Source: Prochlorococcus sp. AG-402-N10 (GTDB lineage: Bacteria > Cyanobacteriota > Cyanobacteriia > PCC-6307 > Cyanobiaceae). From it: a stretch of 64,000 nucleotides of DNA. This document shows positions 28,273 through 39,384 of this stretch, piece by piece. Numbering within the stretch: position 1 is the first letter of the stretch; each line of letters starts with the position of its first letter. The notes beneath the pieces were generated by a model, which did no database searches, was not told the origin of the DNA, and worked only from the letters and a program-made list of their open reading frames with translations. The position numbers and the translations under genes were made by a program. The stretch covers positions 186,001 to 250,000 of the forward strand of contig QCIU01000001.1 of assembly GCA_003216465.1 (NCBI GenBank), given 5' to 3'.

Positions 28273-28638
28273 TGTTTTAATACATATATTTTTAACTGTA
28301 TCAAATACTTATAAAAAAAACACTTTATAGAACATTTTAAACGATAATATTAAGGATTTTTAATATATATATTTATATATAATATGTTTGAAAACTATAC
28401 TAAAAATAACGTTCTAGTTATTGTACTTTTTTATGTTATTAGAACAACTAGTTTATTGTTTTATTTGTTTTAATGGGTAAATTCTCAATAAAGATTAAAA
28501 ATTATTTTTATCAAAAGTAAAATTTCAATTGCTTCAATAATTAATTTGAAATTTAATTTCTTTATTGGAAGGAAGTAAAAATAGTAAAATTTCATAATTT
28601 TGATTAAAATCTAGGATAATCGATTTGATTAAATTAAT
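28273..28638. other. AT-rich gap between recombinase-like gene and lipA
   Basis: The 366 bases hold the divergent promoters of the recombinase-like gene and lipA. A run of alternating A/T (about 28360-28385) would melt easily. An AATAAC...GTTATT dyad lies near 28406-28423, and GTTCTA there is mirrored by TAGAAC about 20 bases on. A 29-codon frame from 28384 (mostly hydrophobic) is too short to support. I see no RNA gene. Confidence 0.5.
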
Positions 28639-29532
28639 TTGACTAATATTTCTAATAATGCAGTTGAGAAGCCGAGCTGGTTAAGGGTCAAAGCACCTCA
28701 AGTTGAGAGAATAGGTAATACTGCAAATTTGTTGAGTGATCTAAAACTAAATACAGTATGTCAAGAGGCAAGTTGTCCTAATATTGGCGAATGTTTTGCA
28801 AGTGGTACGGCAACTTTTCTAATAATGGGACCTGGCTGCACTAGAGCATGTCCATATTGCGATATCGATTTCGACAGATCTAAGAGAAATTTAGATCCAA
28901 CAGAACCAGATCGTTTAGCAGAGGCTGTTTGCAGAATGAATCTTAAACATGTCGTTATTACATCAGTTAACAGAGATGATCTGGATGACGGTGGAGCTTC
29001 GCAGTTTTACAAATGTGTTTCAGAAGTTAGAACAAAATCCTCTGAAACAACTATTGAACTATTAATTCCTGATTTATGTGGTAACTGGTCGGCACTTGAA
29101 AAGGTTTTAGATTCTAAACCAAATGTTTTAAATCATAATATTGAAACTGTGCCATCTTTATATAAAAAAGTAAGACCACAAGGAAACTATCAAAGAACTC
29201 TAGAATTACTTAAAAGGACTAGAGAATATTTCCCAAGTGTTTATACTAAATCTGGATTTATGTTGGGATTAGGAGAAAAGGATGATGAAGTTTTAAACCT
29301 TCTTATGGATTTAAGAAAAAATGATGTAGACATAGTTACTATTGGACAATACTTATCCCCAGGTCCAAAACATCTTCCGGTTCAAAGATTCGTTAGTCCT
29401 TCAAAGTTTAATTATTTTAAGTTATTTGGAGAAAATGAATTAGGTTTTATGCAAATTGTCAGTTCTCCTTTGACTCGAAGTAGTTATCATGCGGAAGAGA
29501 TTCAAAAACTCATGAAAAATTTTCCAAGATAA
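28639..29532 (+). CDS. lipA: Lipoyl synthase
   Basis: LipA inserts two sulfur atoms into octanoyl groups on carrier proteins to make lipoate for pyruvate dehydrogenase and the glycine cleavage system. The auxiliary cluster motif is [12 protein letters not shown] (residues about 41-52) and the radical SAM motif is [11 protein letters not shown] (about 69-79). The start is TTG at 28639. The length (297) is normal. The gene is convergent with the YciI-like gene, with a gap of eight bases. Confidence 0.95.
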   Translation: MTNISNNAVEKPSWLRVKAPQVERIGNTANLLSDLKLNTVCQEASCPNIGECFASGTATFLIMGPGCTRACPYCDIDFDRSKRNLDPTEPDRLAEAVCRMNLKHVVITSVNRDDLDDGGASQFYKCVSEVRTKSSETTIELLIPDLCGNWSALEKVLDSKPNVLNHNIETVPSLYKKVRPQGNYQRTLELLKRTREYFPSVYTKSGFMLGLGEKDDEVLNLLMDLRKNDVDIVTIGQYLSPGPKHLPVQRFVSPSKFNYFKLFGENELGFMQIVSSPLTRSSYHAEEIQKLMKNFPR

Positions 29533-29540
29533 TTCATTAT

Positions 29541-29834
29541 TTATTGAGTAATATCAATCCATTCATTTAATTTCCATTCCACAATATTATTTTTTATCAT
29601 AGGGTCATTCTTTATGATTTTTAGAGCATCTTGATACGTTTCAATATCAATAATTAGTAATCCCCCATCACCAGGTTGTTTTAATTCATCTACCAAAAAT
29701 CCGCTTTTAATATTAACTCCTTTTCTCTTTAAATTTTCTATCCATTTAATATGTTCATTAATTACTTTCTTTCTAATATTTTTTTGAATTAGGTATTCTT
29801 TTTTAATGAGTTCAGTCTTAATAAAAATAGGCAT
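29541..29834 (-). CDS. YciI-like domain protein
   Basis: The 97-residue protein has the ferredoxin-like YciI layout: an N-terminal strand, a His in INEHIKWIENLKRKG, then GDGGLLIIDIETYQDALKII and NNIVEWKLNEW. YciI proteins form dimers and some are dehydrochlorinases, but most have no known substrate. It lies directly downstream of glutamate synthase on the same strand (three-base gap), so it is probably co-transcribed with it. The link to glutamate synthesis is unknown. Confidence 0.75.
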   Translation of the reverse strand: MPIFIKTELIKKEYLIQKNIRKKVINEHIKWIENLKRKGVNIKSGFLVDELKQPGDGGLLIIDIETYQDALKIIKNDPMIKNNIVEWKLNEWIDITQ

Positions 29835-29837
29835 TCA

Positions 29838-32800
29838 TTAATTTTTAATATCGAGCATTTCTTCTTCACTAGGAGGAACAATTATTTTGAAAATTCTCTT
29901 AAAATTAGACCAATCGTTTATTATTTTCAATGCTTTTAAACTCTTTGTTTTTTCATAATACTCTCTAAGAATTCCTAATAAAATCTCTTCTTGTTTAAGA
30001 TTGTTTATTTTATAGATATTGACTATTTCCTTATTCACTTTATTTTCTAAATCATTATTCTCATCCAATATGTAAGCTATTCCACCTGTCATTCCTGCTC
30101 CAATATTTCTACCTGTTGGACCTAAAATTACTACTTTTCCACCAGTCATATATTCACAGCAATGGTCGCCTGAACCTTCAGTGACTGCAATAGCTCCACT
30201 ATTTCTAACTGCGAATCTTTCTCCGGATTTACCTAGGGCAAATAACTTACCACCTGTTGCACCATAGAGGCAGGTGTTACCCAAGATTACTTGCTCTGAA
30301 GATTTCTCCTCTATTTGTGGAGGCATAATAGCAAGCACTCCGCCATTCATTCCTTTGCAAACATAATCATTGGCTTCACCAATTAATTGGATATTCATTC
30401 CTTTTAATAAAAAAGCACCAAAACTCTGTCCTGCATATCCATTGAAATTGAGATTTAGTTCACCACTAAATCCATTATTTCCATAACGGGAAGCAATTTC
30501 TCCTGATATTTTTGCACAAACACTTCTATCTGTATTTCTGATTTCAATATTTTTAGTTAATTTTCCATGATTTTTTATGGAATGCATAAATTCAGCATCA
30601 GATAAAAATTTATCTTCTAAGACATATCCATTACTATGAGCATCTTTAGAGTGTTTTAACCATGACCTATCACTAACAAAGTTTTTATTATTAACCAAGG
30701 CGCTAAGATCAATGTTCTTAGTTTTTGGAAGACTTATATTTCTAGTTGTTAAAAATTCCTGATTACCAATCAATTCCTCCATATTTGAAACACCAATACT
30801 GCTCATTATTTGTCTTATTTCTTCAGCAATATATATGAAAAAATTAACTACATTATCAGGTAAACCTTTAAACCTTTTTCTTAATTCCTCTTTTTGAGTA
30901 GCAACTCCTACAGGACATTTGTTTGTGTGACAAACACGAGCCATTATGCAGCCCTCTGCGATCATTGCTACTGAACCAAAGCCATATTCTTCAGCACCTA
31001 GTAGAGCTGCAATAACCACATCCCATCCTGTCTTTAGACCTCCGTCAGTTCTTAAAAGCACCCTATCTCTAAGATTATTTTCAAGTAGAGATTTATGAAC
31101 CTCTGCGACTCCTAGTTCCCATGGTAAACCAGCATGTTTAATAGAACTTAGAGGAGAAGCGCCAGTCCCTCCATCATGCCCAGAGATTTGTATTACATCA
31201 GCATTCGCTTTGCTTACCCCAGCGGCAATAGTACCTATGCCAATTTCAGATACAAGCTTTACACTTACTTTCGCTTTTGGATGTACTTGGTGCAAGTCAT
31301 GAATTAATTGTGCTAAATCTTCAATTGAATAAATATCATGATGAGGGGGCGGAGATATTAAGGCTACCCCAGGTTTGCTGTTTCTTAGTTTTGCTATATA
31401 TGAATCAACTTTTGGCCCTGGTAATTGTCCCCCTTCACCTGGTTTAGCTCCTTGAGCCATTTTGATTTCAAGTTGCTTACCACTTCTGAGATATTCTGGA
31501 GTAACTCCAAATCTTCCAGAGGCTATTTGTTTAATTGCTGAGCAGGCAGTATCTCCATTTGCAAGACCCTTTATGAAAGGTAATGTGGCTGATTGAGTAT
31601 TTTCATCAATATCTTTTAATACGTTAAATCGAGCAGGATCTTCACCTCCTTCGCCGCTGTTACTTTTCCCTCCAATTCTATTCATTGCAACTGCTAATAC
31701 TTCATGAGCTTCTCTTGATAATGCTCCTAAACTCATGCCTCCTGTACAAAACCTTTTACATATAGATTCAACACTTTCAACCTGATCTAATGAAATACTT
31801 TTCCTTTTCGAGTCAATTGTTAGTAAATCTCTTAAAGAAGTAATTGGTCTATTACGGATAAGTTTTTTATAAGTTTCAAAATGATTGTATCCTGGTCCTT
31901 GCTTGATAGCGGAATGCAAAACTTTAGACATTTCAGGGTTATTGGAATGATATTCTCCGTTATTTCTAAATTGAACAAATCCTAGAAACTCTAATTTTTT
32001 CAAATCGATTTCTGGATATGCCTTTGAGTGAATTACAAGTGATTCATTTGCAAGTTCTTTCAATGTAATTCCTGCAATTCGACTTGTAGTTCCATCAAAA
32101 GCTATTTTTATTAAATCAGAACCAATCCCAACAGCCTCAAAAATTTGAGCGCCATGATAACTAGATAATAGAGAGATTCCTATTTTAGAAAGTATTTTTC
32201 TTAGTCCATCTTCTAAAGCTTTTTTAATATTTTTTTGTACATCTCCAATAGATATTGGATTGATTTTTTTACTAGCTATAAGTTTTTGGGTTTTTGGATG
32301 TTGTAACCAATGTCTGCCAGATTCGAGTGTTAACCATGGACAAACAGCACTAACCCCATAACCAATTAAACAAGCAAGATGATGGGTACTCCAACATTGC
32401 CCAGTTTCAATTATTAGGGACGCCTTTAATCTTATTTCTTTTTTAAGCAGATAATGATGAATTGCACCTACAGCTAATAAAGGAGGAATAAAACTTTTTT
32501 TTGAATTCACTCCTTTGTCAGAAATGATTATTAAAGAACAGCCTTCATTTATTGAGATCTCGCTTAATTTACATATTTCTTCTAATTTTTTTTCAAAACC
32601 TTGAATACCTTTCTCAATATCAAATAAACTTGATATTGTTTTAGATTTAATTTCTGATTCTTTTAGTGAAATTAATTCTTCTTCATTAATGATTGGGCTA
32701 TTTAGATGAATAAAAGGTTTAATATTTTTTGTTTCAAAAGGGGAGCATCTTTCACCAAGATGCATTTCTAAGCTCATTACTAATTTTTCTCTTAAAGGAT

Positions 32801-34409
32801 CTATTGGAGGGTTAGTAACTTGAGCAAATCTTTGTTTGAAATAATCGTATAAAATATGCGGCTTTGAAGAAAGAACAGCCAATGGAATGTCATCACCCAT
32901 GCAATATGTCGGTTCTTTAGAAAGAGAAGCCATTGAATCAAGAATTAGATCATTATCTTCTGAAGAAAAACCGTAAGCAGTTTGTTGTTGAAGTAATTGA
33001 AGATCTTTCAAAACGCAAGTGTTATTCCATTCATTTTTTTTGAGTTTTACAATTCTTTCTTGTAAAAGATTTTCATAGTTCTCTCTTTTAGCAGCCTCTG
33101 ATTTAACATCCCAATTCCTCAAAATCTTATTTTGAAGAAAATCTACTGCCAGCATTTGACCAGGACCTAAGCGCCCTTTTTCTATTACTCTATTTTCTTC
33201 AATATCTACCACTCCTGTTTCGGAACCCATTATTACAAAACCATCATTGGTAATTGAATATCTTGCAGGTCTTAACCCATTCCTATCTAAAGTTGCTCCA
33301 ACAAAATTTCCATCAGCAAATACTAATAAAGCAGGACCGTCCCAAGCTTCCTGGAGACTCGCTGAATATTCATAAAATGCTTTTATGTCACTTCTGTGTT
33401 CAAGTTCTGGTTGATCTCTAAATGCCTCTGGAACAAGTCTTAATAAAGAATCAGTTATCGGTTTTCCTGAACGAATATTAATTTCTAGAGTCGCATCAAG
33501 ATTTGATGAATCACTTTTATTTATATCAACTATTGGTTTTATATCTCTTGATAATTCCCCCCAGTACTCATCTATATGTGTTTCTGAAGCTTTAGCCCAA
33601 TTGATATTGCCAAGTAACGTATTTATTTCTCCATTATGACCTAAAAACCTCATTGGCTGAGCAAGAGGCCATTTTGGTAAAGTGTTTGTGCTAAATCTTC
33701 GATGGTAAACAGAAAAAGAAACTTTAAAATCTTCTTTCTTTAAATCTTCGTAAAACTCTGATAAAATTTCAGATCTAACCATACCTTTGTAGACAATGGT
33801 TTTGGAACTTAGTGATGCGAAATAAAACTCGCATTCACCGATAGCATTTTTTGTATTATCTCTAACCCTTTTTTCAATTCTTTTTCTTAGTTGAAATAAA
33901 AGCATCTCAATATCTCTACAATCATCTTTTTCTATACAAACGATCCATTGACTAATAAATGGCGCGTTTGCTTTTGCTAAAGGACCTAATGTTTTATTTT
34001 TGACAGGTACATTTCTCCAATATGTTTTTTTGAAATTTAATTTTTTTGCTTCTTCATCGCATATTAGTTTGCATTCTTTAACTTTTAATTCATTATTTGG
34101 CATGAAAATCATACCTAAACCTCTCTTTTCAAAGGTTTTAGTGTTTAATTGCAACTCCTTATCTAAGAATGTCCATGGAATTGAACATAAAATCCCTGCT
34201 CCATCACCAGAATCACTATCTCCTCCGCATCCCCCCCTATGCTCCATACAATTCAAACCTTTTAGAGATTGCTTTAATATCCAATTACTCTCTTTGCCGT
34301 CAATATTCGCTATAAAACCTACTCCACAAGCATCTTTTTCTCCAATAATCCCATTTGGAGAATAACTATCTTGATATGGCTCGATGCTTCTTTTGATACT
34401 CTCTCGCAT
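29838..34409 (-). CDS. gltB: Ferredoxin-dependent glutamate synthase
   Basis: The enzyme makes two glutamates from glutamine and 2-oxoglutarate using reduced ferredoxin; it is the main route for ammonia assimilation with glutamine synthetase. The class II amidotransferase nucleophile is C28 in EKDACGVGFIA, after a short leader that is likely cleaved. FMN and Fe-S binding are shown by ISGHDGGTGASPLSS, and the 3Fe-4S cysteines in CIMARVCHTNKCPVG (around residue 1160). The glycine-rich C-terminal GXGXG domain follows (about 1250-1450). At 1523 residues, with no separate NADPH subunit gene nearby, this is the ferredoxin type (also called glsF or gltS). Confidence 0.96.
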   Translation of the reverse strand: MRESIKRSIEPYQDSYSPNGIIGEKDACGVGFIANIDGKESNWILKQSLKGLNCMEHRGGCGGDSDSGDGAGILCSIPWTFLDKELQLNTKTFEKRGLGMIFMPNNELKVKECKLICDEEAKKLNFKKTYWRNVPVKNKTLGPLAKANAPFISQWIVCIEKDDCRDIEMLLFQLRKRIEKRVRDNTKNAIGECEFYFASLSSKTIVYKGMVRSEILSEFYEDLKKEDFKVSFSVYHRRFSTNTLPKWPLAQPMRFLGHNGEINTLLGNINWAKASETHIDEYWGELSRDIKPIVDINKSDSSNLDATLEINIRSGKPITDSLLRLVPEAFRDQPELEHRSDIKAFYEYSASLQEAWDGPALLVFADGNFVGATLDRNGLRPARYSITNDGFVIMGSETGVVDIEENRVIEKGRLGPGQMLAVDFLQNKILRNWDVKSEAAKRENYENLLQERIVKLKKNEWNNTCVLKDLQLLQQQTAYGFSSEDNDLILDSMASLSKEPTYCMGDDIPLAVLSSKPHILYDYFKQRFAQVTNPPIDPLREKLVMSLEMHLGERCSPFETKNIKPFIHLNSPIINEEELISLKESEIKSKTISSLFDIEKGIQGFEKKLEEICKLSEISINEGCSLIIISDKGVNSKKSFIPPLLAVGAIHHYLLKKEIRLKASLIIETGQCWSTHHLACLIGYGVSAVCPWLTLESGRHWLQHPKTQKLIASKKINPISIGDVQKNIKKALEDGLRKILSKIGISLLSSYHGAQIFEAVGIGSDLIKIAFDGTTSRIAGITLKELANESLVIHSKAYPEIDLKKLEFLGFVQFRNNGEYHSNNPEMSKVLHSAIKQGPGYNHFETYKKLIRNRPITSLRDLLTIDSKRKSISLDQVESVESICKRFCTGGMSLGALSREAHEVLAVAMNRIGGKSNSGEGGEDPARFNVLKDIDENTQSATLPFIKGLANGDTACSAIKQIASGRFGVTPEYLRSGKQLEIKMAQGAKPGEGGQLPGPKVDSYIAKLRNSKPGVALISPPPHHDIYSIEDLAQLIHDLHQVHPKAKVSVKLVSEIGIGTIAAGVSKANADVIQISGHDGGTGASPLSSIKHAGLPWELGVAEVHKSLLENNLRDRVLLRTDGGLKTGWDVVIAALLGAEEYGFGSVAMIAEGCIMARVCHTNKCPVGVATQKEELRKRFKGLPDNVVNFFIYIAEEIRQIMSSIGVSNMEELIGNQEFLTTRNISLPKTKNIDLSALVNNKNFVSDRSWLKHSKDAHSNGYVLEDKFLSDAEFMHSIKNHGKLTKNIEIRNTDRSVCAKISGEIASRYGNNGFSGELNLNFNGYAGQSFGAFLLKGMNIQLIGEANDYVCKGMNGGVLAIMPPQIEEKSSEQVILGNTCLYGATGGKLFALGKSGERFAVRNSGAIAVTEGSGDHCCEYMTGGKVVILGPTGRNIGAGMTGGIAYILDENNDLENKVNKEIVNIYKINNLKQEEILLGILREYYEKTKSLKALKIINDWSNFKRIFKIIVPPSEEEMLDIKN

Positions 34410-34604
34410 AGATTATTTAACTATATAAAAAATTTAATTTATTTCTATTATAAAAATGAATATCAAAATGCAAAGCTAAAATAATGAAGAATTACTAAAC
34501 AAATTAAAATTTTATTTATAAATCAAAAAAAATAAAAATACTTTTAGATATGACTCGTAAAAGGTTATGATGTTTTAATAAGTATTTTTTTCTATAAATT
34601 ATAG

Positions 34605-34982
34605 ATGCCGACCATTTCTCAATTAATTGGTTCAGAAAGAAAACGTCTGACAAGAAAAACAAAATCTCCTGCGCTTAAATCTTGTCCAGAGAGAAGAGGA
34701 GTATGTACAAGAGTTTATACATCAACTCCTAAGAAACCTAATTCTGCTTTAAGAAAAGTTGCAAGAGTTAGATTAACTTCAGGTTTCGAAGTTACTGCCT
34801 ATATCCCTGGTATAGGACATAACTTGCAAGAACACTCTGTTGTTTTGCTGAGAGGAGGAAGAGTTAAAGATTTACCAGGAGTAAGATATCATATAATCAG
34901 AGGAACTTTAGATACTGCTGGAGTCAAAGATAGACGTCAATCCAGATCTAAATATGGCGCAAAAGCCCCTAAAAATGATTAA
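34605..34982 (+). CDS. rpsL: 30S ribosomal protein S12
   Basis: S12 controls decoding accuracy at the A-site. The protein has [40 protein letters not shown] with the lysine loop, and [20 protein letters not shown]. The 125-residue length is normal. It opens the str operon rpsL-rpsG-fusA-tuf-rpsJ. The promoter must lie in the 195-base gap shared with the divergent glutamate synthase gene. Confidence 0.97.
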   Translation: MPTISQLIGSERKRLTRKTKSPALKSCPERRGVCTRVYTSTPKKPNSALRKVARVRLTSGFEVTAYIPGIGHNLQEHSVVLLRGGRVKDLPGVRYHIIRGTLDTAGVKDRRQSRSKYGAKAPKND

Positions 34983-35006
34983 CTTTTAACATCAATTTTT
35001 TTAAAT

Positions 35007-35477
35007 ATGTCACGTCGTAATGCAGCTGTAAAAAGACCCGTTTTGCCAGATCCACAATTTAATAGTCGTCTTGCTTCAATGATGATTTCTAGATTGATGA
35101 AACATGGAAAAAAATCTACTGCACAAAAAATATTATCAGATGCTTTTTCTCTTATAAGTGAGAGAACAGGTGGAAATGCTGTCGAATTATTTGAGACAGC
35201 TGTAAAGAATGCTACACCTTTAGTTGAGGTAAGAGCTAGAAGAGTTGGTGGTGCTACTTATCAAGTTCCCATGGAAGTTCGTCAAGAAAGAGGAACAGCA
35301 ATGGCACTAAGATGGCTTGTTACTTTTTCAAGAGGAAGAAATGGGAAAAGCATGTCACAAAAATTAGCTGGCGAATTAATGGATGCAGCTAATGAAACTG
35401 GTAGCGCAGTGAAGAAGAGGGAAGATACTCATAAAATGGCAGAAGCTAATAAGGCTTTTGCTCACTACAGATACTAA
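35007..35477 (+). CDS. rpsG: 30S ribosomal protein S7
   Basis: S7 organises the 3' major domain of 16S rRNA and contacts the E-site tRNA. The 156-residue sequence begins [19 protein letters not shown] and has [20 protein letters not shown] and the [14 protein letters not shown] end, all diagnostic. It follows rpsL by 24 bases. In other bacteria S7 can repress this operon; no such site is evident here. Confidence 0.97.
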
Positions 35478-35578
35478 TTTCGTCCAAAATGGTCCTTAAT
35501 TAGTTTATTATTAGAAAAAGTTTATTAATCAAATAAACTGAAGCTATTAAGCAAATTATTCTATTTGGAGTTTTTACA

Positions 35579-37654
35579 TTGGCACGCGACTTTCCCCTAG
35601 AAAAAGTTAGGAACATAGGTATAGCTGCTCATATTGATGCTGGTAAAACAACAACAACTGAAAGAATACTTTTTTATTCAGGAGTTGTTCACAAAATTGG
35701 TGAAGTACACGATGGTGCTGCGGTAACTGATTGGATGGCTCAAGAAAGAGAGAGAGGAATTACAATTACAGCTGCTGCAATTTCTACAAGTTGGCAGGAT
35801 CATAGGATTAATATTATTGATACTCCCGGTCACGTTGACTTTACGATTGAAGTTGAGAGATCAATGAGAGTATTAGATGGAGTAATAGCTGTATTTTGCG
35901 CTGTAGGAGGAGTTCAGCCACAATCAGAAACAGTATGGCGACAAGCTGATAGATATTCTGTTCCAAGGATGGTTTTTGTTAATAAAATGGATAGAACAGG
36001 AGCAGACTTTTTAAAAGTTAATCAACAAATTAAGGAGCGTCTCAAAGCAAACGCTTTTCCTATTCAGCTCCCAATAGGTGCTGAGGGGGATCTTTCAGGG
36101 ATTATTGATTTAGTAAGTAATAAGGCTTATTTATATAAAAATGACCTTGGAACCGATATTGAAGAGGCTCCAATACCAGAAGATATGAAAGATGAAGCAA
36201 CAGAATGGAGGAGTAAGTTAATGGAAAGTGTTGCAGAGAATGATGAGGAATTAATTGAAATATTCTTGGAAACAGGAGAATTAAATGAAGAGCAACTAAA
36301 AAAAGGTATCAGAGAAGGAGTCCTCAAGCATGGTTTAGTTCCTGTTTTATGTGGATCAGCCTTTAAAAATAAAGGAGTTCAATTAGTTTTAGATGCTGTT
36401 GTTGATTATTTACCTGCCCCAGTGGATGTAAAGCCAATTCAAGGTGTTTTACCAAATGGTAAAGAAGATATTAGACCATCTGATGATAACGCTCCTTTTA
36501 GTGCATTAGCTTTCAAGGTAATGTCTGATCCTTATGGGAAATTGACTTTTGTAAGAATGTATTCAGGAGTGCTATCAAAAGGTAGTTATGTTATGAATTC
36601 CACTAAGGATGCTAAAGAGAGAATCTCTAGATTAGTCATATTGAAAGCTGACGAGAGGGAAGAAGTTGATGAATTAAGAGCTGGAGATTTAGGAGCCGTT
36701 TTGGGGTTGAAAAATACAACAACAGGCGACACCTTATGTAATACCGATGATCCAATAGTTCTAGAAACTTTATTTATTCCTGAACCTGTCATCTCAGTTG
36801 CTGTTGAACCAAAAACCAAGGGAGATATGGAAAAGCTTTCAAAAGCTTTACAAGCCTTATCTGAGGAAGATCCCACCTTTAGGGTAAGTACAGATCAAGA
36901 GACAAATCAAACTGTAATAGCTGGTATGGGTGAATTACATTTAGAAATACTCGTAGATAGAATGTTAAGAGAATTTAAAGTTGAGGCTAATATTGGTGCT
37001 CCTCAGGTTTCTTACAGGGAAACAATTAGATCAAGTTCTAAGGGAGAAGGAAAATATGCAAGGCAAACAGGAGGTAAAGGACAGTATGGACATGTAATAA
37101 TTGAAATGGAACCTGCTGAAGTTGGTAAAGGTTTTGAATTTGTTAACAAAATTGTAGGTGGTACAGTTCCAAAAGAATATATTGGGCCAGCCTCAAATGG
37201 TATGAAAGAAACCTGTGAAGGAGGTGTTCTTGCCGGTTATCCGCTGATTGATGTAAAAGTAACACTAGTCGATGGTTCGTTCCACGATGTAGACTCATCT
37301 GAAATGGCCTTCAAAATTGCAGGTTCAATGGCTTTTAAAGATGGGGTTAAAAAATGCAATCCTGTCCTATTAGAGCCTATGATGAAAGTCGAGGTCGAAA
37401 GTCCTGATGATTTTCTTGGATCTGTAATTGGAGACCTCTCCTCGAGGAGAGGTCAAGTCGAAGGACAATCTGTCGATGATGGATTGTCTAAAGTACAGGC
37501 CAAAGTGCCTCTAGCCGAAATGTTCGGTTATGCTACTCAACTCCGATCAATGACTCAAGGTCGGGGAATTTTTTCAATGGAGTTCGCAAATTATGAGGAA
37601 GTTCCTCGTAATGTTGCTGAAGCTATCATTTCCAAGAATCAGGGCAACTCCTGA
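35579..37654 (+). CDS. fusA: Elongation factor G
   Basis: EF-G drives ribosomal translocation with GTP. G1 is [13 protein letters not shown] (about residues 17-29), the G2 region has [12 protein letters not shown]3 is DTPGHVDF, and G4 is NKMD. The protein starts at a TTG (35579) and has 691 residues. Its C-terminal part has the domain IV and V motifs. It is 101 bases downstream of rpsG; a small hairpin (35519-35539) lies in that gap. Confidence 0.97.
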   Translation: MARDFPLEKVRNIGIAAHIDAGKTTTTERILFYSGVVHKIGEVHDGAAVTDWMAQERERGITITAAAISTSWQDHRINIIDTPGHVDFTIEVERSMRVLDGVIAVFCAVGGVQPQSETVWRQADRYSVPRMVFVNKMDRTGADFLKVNQQIKERLKANAFPIQLPIGAEGDLSGIIDLVSNKAYLYKNDLGTDIEEAPIPEDMKDEATEWRSKLMESVAENDEELIEIFLETGELNEEQLKKGIREGVLKHGLVPVLCGSAFKNKGVQLVLDAVVDYLPAPVDVKPIQGVLPNGKEDIRPSDDNAPFSALAFKVMSDPYGKLTFVRMYSGVLSKGSYVMNSTKDAKERISRLVILKADEREEVDELRAGDLGAVLGLKNTTTGDTLCNTDDPIVLETLFIPEPVISVAVEPKTKGDMEKLSKALQALSEEDPTFRVSTDQETNQTVIAGMGELHLEILVDRMLREFKVEANIGAPQVSYRETIRSSSKGEGKYARQTGGKGQYGHVIIEMEPAEVGKGFEFVNKIVGGTVPKEYIGPASNGMKETCEGGVLAGYPLIDVKVTLVDGSFHDVDSSEMAFKIAGSMAFKDGVKKCNPVLLEPMMKVEVESPDDFLGSVIGDLSSRRGQVEGQSVDDGLSKVQAKVPLAEMFGYATQLRSMTQGRGIFSMEFANYEEVPRNVAEAIISKNQGNS

Positions 37655-37697
37655 TCTCTAAAACAAACACTCTTTAACCCTCGATTCTTTAATTCAA

Positions 37698-38897
37698 ATG
37701 GCTCGCGAGAAGTTCGAAAGGAACAAACCACATGTCAACATAGGTACTATTGGCCACGTTGATCATGGAAAAACAACCCTAACTGCTGCTATAACTAATG
37801 TTCTAGCTAAAAAAGGTCAGGCACAAGCTCAAGATTATGGAGACATAGACGGTGCTCCAGAAGAAAGAGAGCGTGGTATAACAATCAATACTGCACACGT
37901 TGAATATGAAACCGCAGACAGACATTATGCCCATGTAGACTGCCCAGGTCATGCTGATTATGTTAAAAATATGATCACTGGGGCTGCTCAAATGGATGGT
38001 GCAATTTTGGTTTGTGCCGCAACCGATGGTCCTATGGCTCAAACAAAAGAGCATATTCTTTTGGCGAAACAAGTTGGAGTGCCTGCTTTAGTGGTTGCTT
38101 TAAATAAATGTGACATGGTAGATGATGAAGAAATCATTGAACTTGTCGAAATGGAAATTAGAGAACTCTTAGATAGTTATGATTTCCCAGGAGATGAGAT
38201 ACCCATTGTTCAAGTTTCAGGTCTAAAAGCTTTGGAAGGTGATTCCACTTGGGAATCAAAGATTGAAGAATTAATGACGGCTGTTGATGCCAGTATCCCA
38301 GAACCTGAAAGAGAAGTTGACAAACCATTTTTAATGGCAGTCGAAGATGTTTTTTCTATTACAGGTAGAGGAACAGTTGCTACTGGAAGAATTGAAAGAG
38401 GTAAAGTAAAAGTTGGTGAAGAAGTTGAAATAGTAGGAATTAGAGACACTAGGTTAACTACTGTTACTGGTGTTGAAATGTTCAGAAAACTACTTGATGA
38501 AGGGATGGCTGGAGATAATGTTGGACTTCTTCTGCGTGGTGTTCAAAAGGAAGATATCGAGAGAGGTATGGTGCTAGTCAAAAAAGGATCAATTACTCCT
38601 CATACAAAATTTGAAGGAGAAGTTTATGTTCTTAAGAAAGAAGAGGGTGGTAGACATACTCCTTTTTTCGCTGGTTATAGACCACAATTCTATATAAGAA
38701 CAACCGATGTCACAGGACAAATTACTGCATTTACCTCTGATGATGGTGCTAATGTGGAAATGGTAATGCCTGGCGACAGAATAAAAATGACTGGAGAATT
38801 AATATGTCCAGTTGCTATTGAGCAAGGTATGCGCTTTGCTATTCGCGAAGGAGGACGTACTATTGGAGCAGGTGTTGTTTCTAAAATTATGGAATAA
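37698..38897 (+). CDS. tuf: Elongation factor Tu
   Basis: EF-Tu delivers aminoacyl-tRNA to the ribosome. Motifs are [11 protein letters not shown] (about residues 19-29), [12 protein letters not shown] and NKCDMVD. The protein has 399 residues and ends [18 protein letters not shown], as expected. Only one copy is visible in this window. A 110-base gap with a strong hairpin follows before rpsJ. Confidence 0.97.
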   Translation: MAREKFERNKPHVNIGTIGHVDHGKTTLTAAITNVLAKKGQAQAQDYGDIDGAPEERERGITINTAHVEYETADRHYAHVDCPGHADYVKNMITGAAQMDGAILVCAATDGPMAQTKEHILLAKQVGVPALVVALNKCDMVDDEEIIELVEMEIRELLDSYDFPGDEIPIVQVSGLKALEGDSTWESKIEELMTAVDASIPEPEREVDKPFLMAVEDVFSITGRGTVATGRIERGKVKVGEEVEIVGIRDTRLTTVTGVEMFRKLLDEGMAGDNVGLLLRGVQKEDIERGMVLVKKGSITPHTKFEGEVYVLKKEEGGRHTPFFAGYRPQFYIRTTDVTGQITAFTSDDGANVEMVMPGDRIKMTGELICPVAIEQGMRFAIREGGRTIGAGVVSKIME

Positions 38898-38958
38898 ATC
38901 TCTTTAATTTTACGAAGCTACCCTTTGATATTCTAATATATACAAATCAATAAGAGAT

Positions 38959-38981
38959 GGGTTATTGGTTACCAATAACCC
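38959..38981. promoter_or_regulatory. Strong hairpin between tuf and rpsJ
   Basis: GGGTTATTGG at 38959-38968 and CCAATAACCC at 38972-38981 form a perfect 10-bp stem with a TTA loop, the most stable hairpin in this operon. It is not followed by a T run, so it is not a classic terminator. It could stop RNA decay, stall polymerase or mark a processing site and so make tuf mRNA more stable than rpsJ mRNA. Confidence 0.6.
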
Positions 38982-39007
38982 CCTTAAAATATGATTAACT
39001 TTAACTT

Positions 39008-39328
39008 ATGACTGCTTCAATTGCTCAACAGAAAATTAGAATAAGATTAAAGGCATTTGATAGAAGAATGCTCGATTTATCTTGCGATAAAATTATTCAA
39101 ACAGCTGATACAACTGCAGCGTCAGCTATAGGCCCTATTCCACTACCAACTAAAAGGAAAATTTATTGTGTTTTAAGATCTCCTCATGTAGATAAGGATT
39201 CTAGAGAGCATTTTGAGACGAGAACTCACAGAAGAATAATTGATATTTACAGCCCTTCTGCAAAAACTATTGATGCTTTAATGAAATTAGATCTTCCTAG
39301 CGGTGTAGATATAGAAGTAAAATTATAA
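39008..39328 (+). CDS. rpsJ: 30S ribosomal protein S10
   Basis: S10 is in the 30S head and, with NusB, is also a transcription antitermination factor. The protein starts [20 protein letters not shown] and has [20 protein letters not shown] and the [20 protein letters not shown] end. It is 106 residues. In cyanobacteria rpsJ commonly lies at the end of the str operon, after tuf, and not at the head of the S10 cluster, as seen here. Confidence 0.97.
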   Translation: MTASIAQQKIRIRLKAFDRRMLDLSCDKIIQTADTTAASAIGPIPLPTKRKIYCVLRSPHVDKDSREHFETRTHRRIIDIYSPSAKTIDALMKLDLPSGVDIEVKL

Positions 39329-39384
39329 GATAGCCCGAATAGAACTTAAATTTACTAAAATATAATAAATGAATTGAGGTTTAA

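Noticed and set aside
28384..28473. 29-codon hydrophobic frame before lipA
   Set aside because: Short Phe/Leu/Ile runs are expected by chance in such AT-rich DNA and there is no ribosome site.
35519..35539. 8-bp hairpin before fusA considered as a terminator
   Set aside because: All A/T but one pair, no T run after it, and fusA follows in the same operon.
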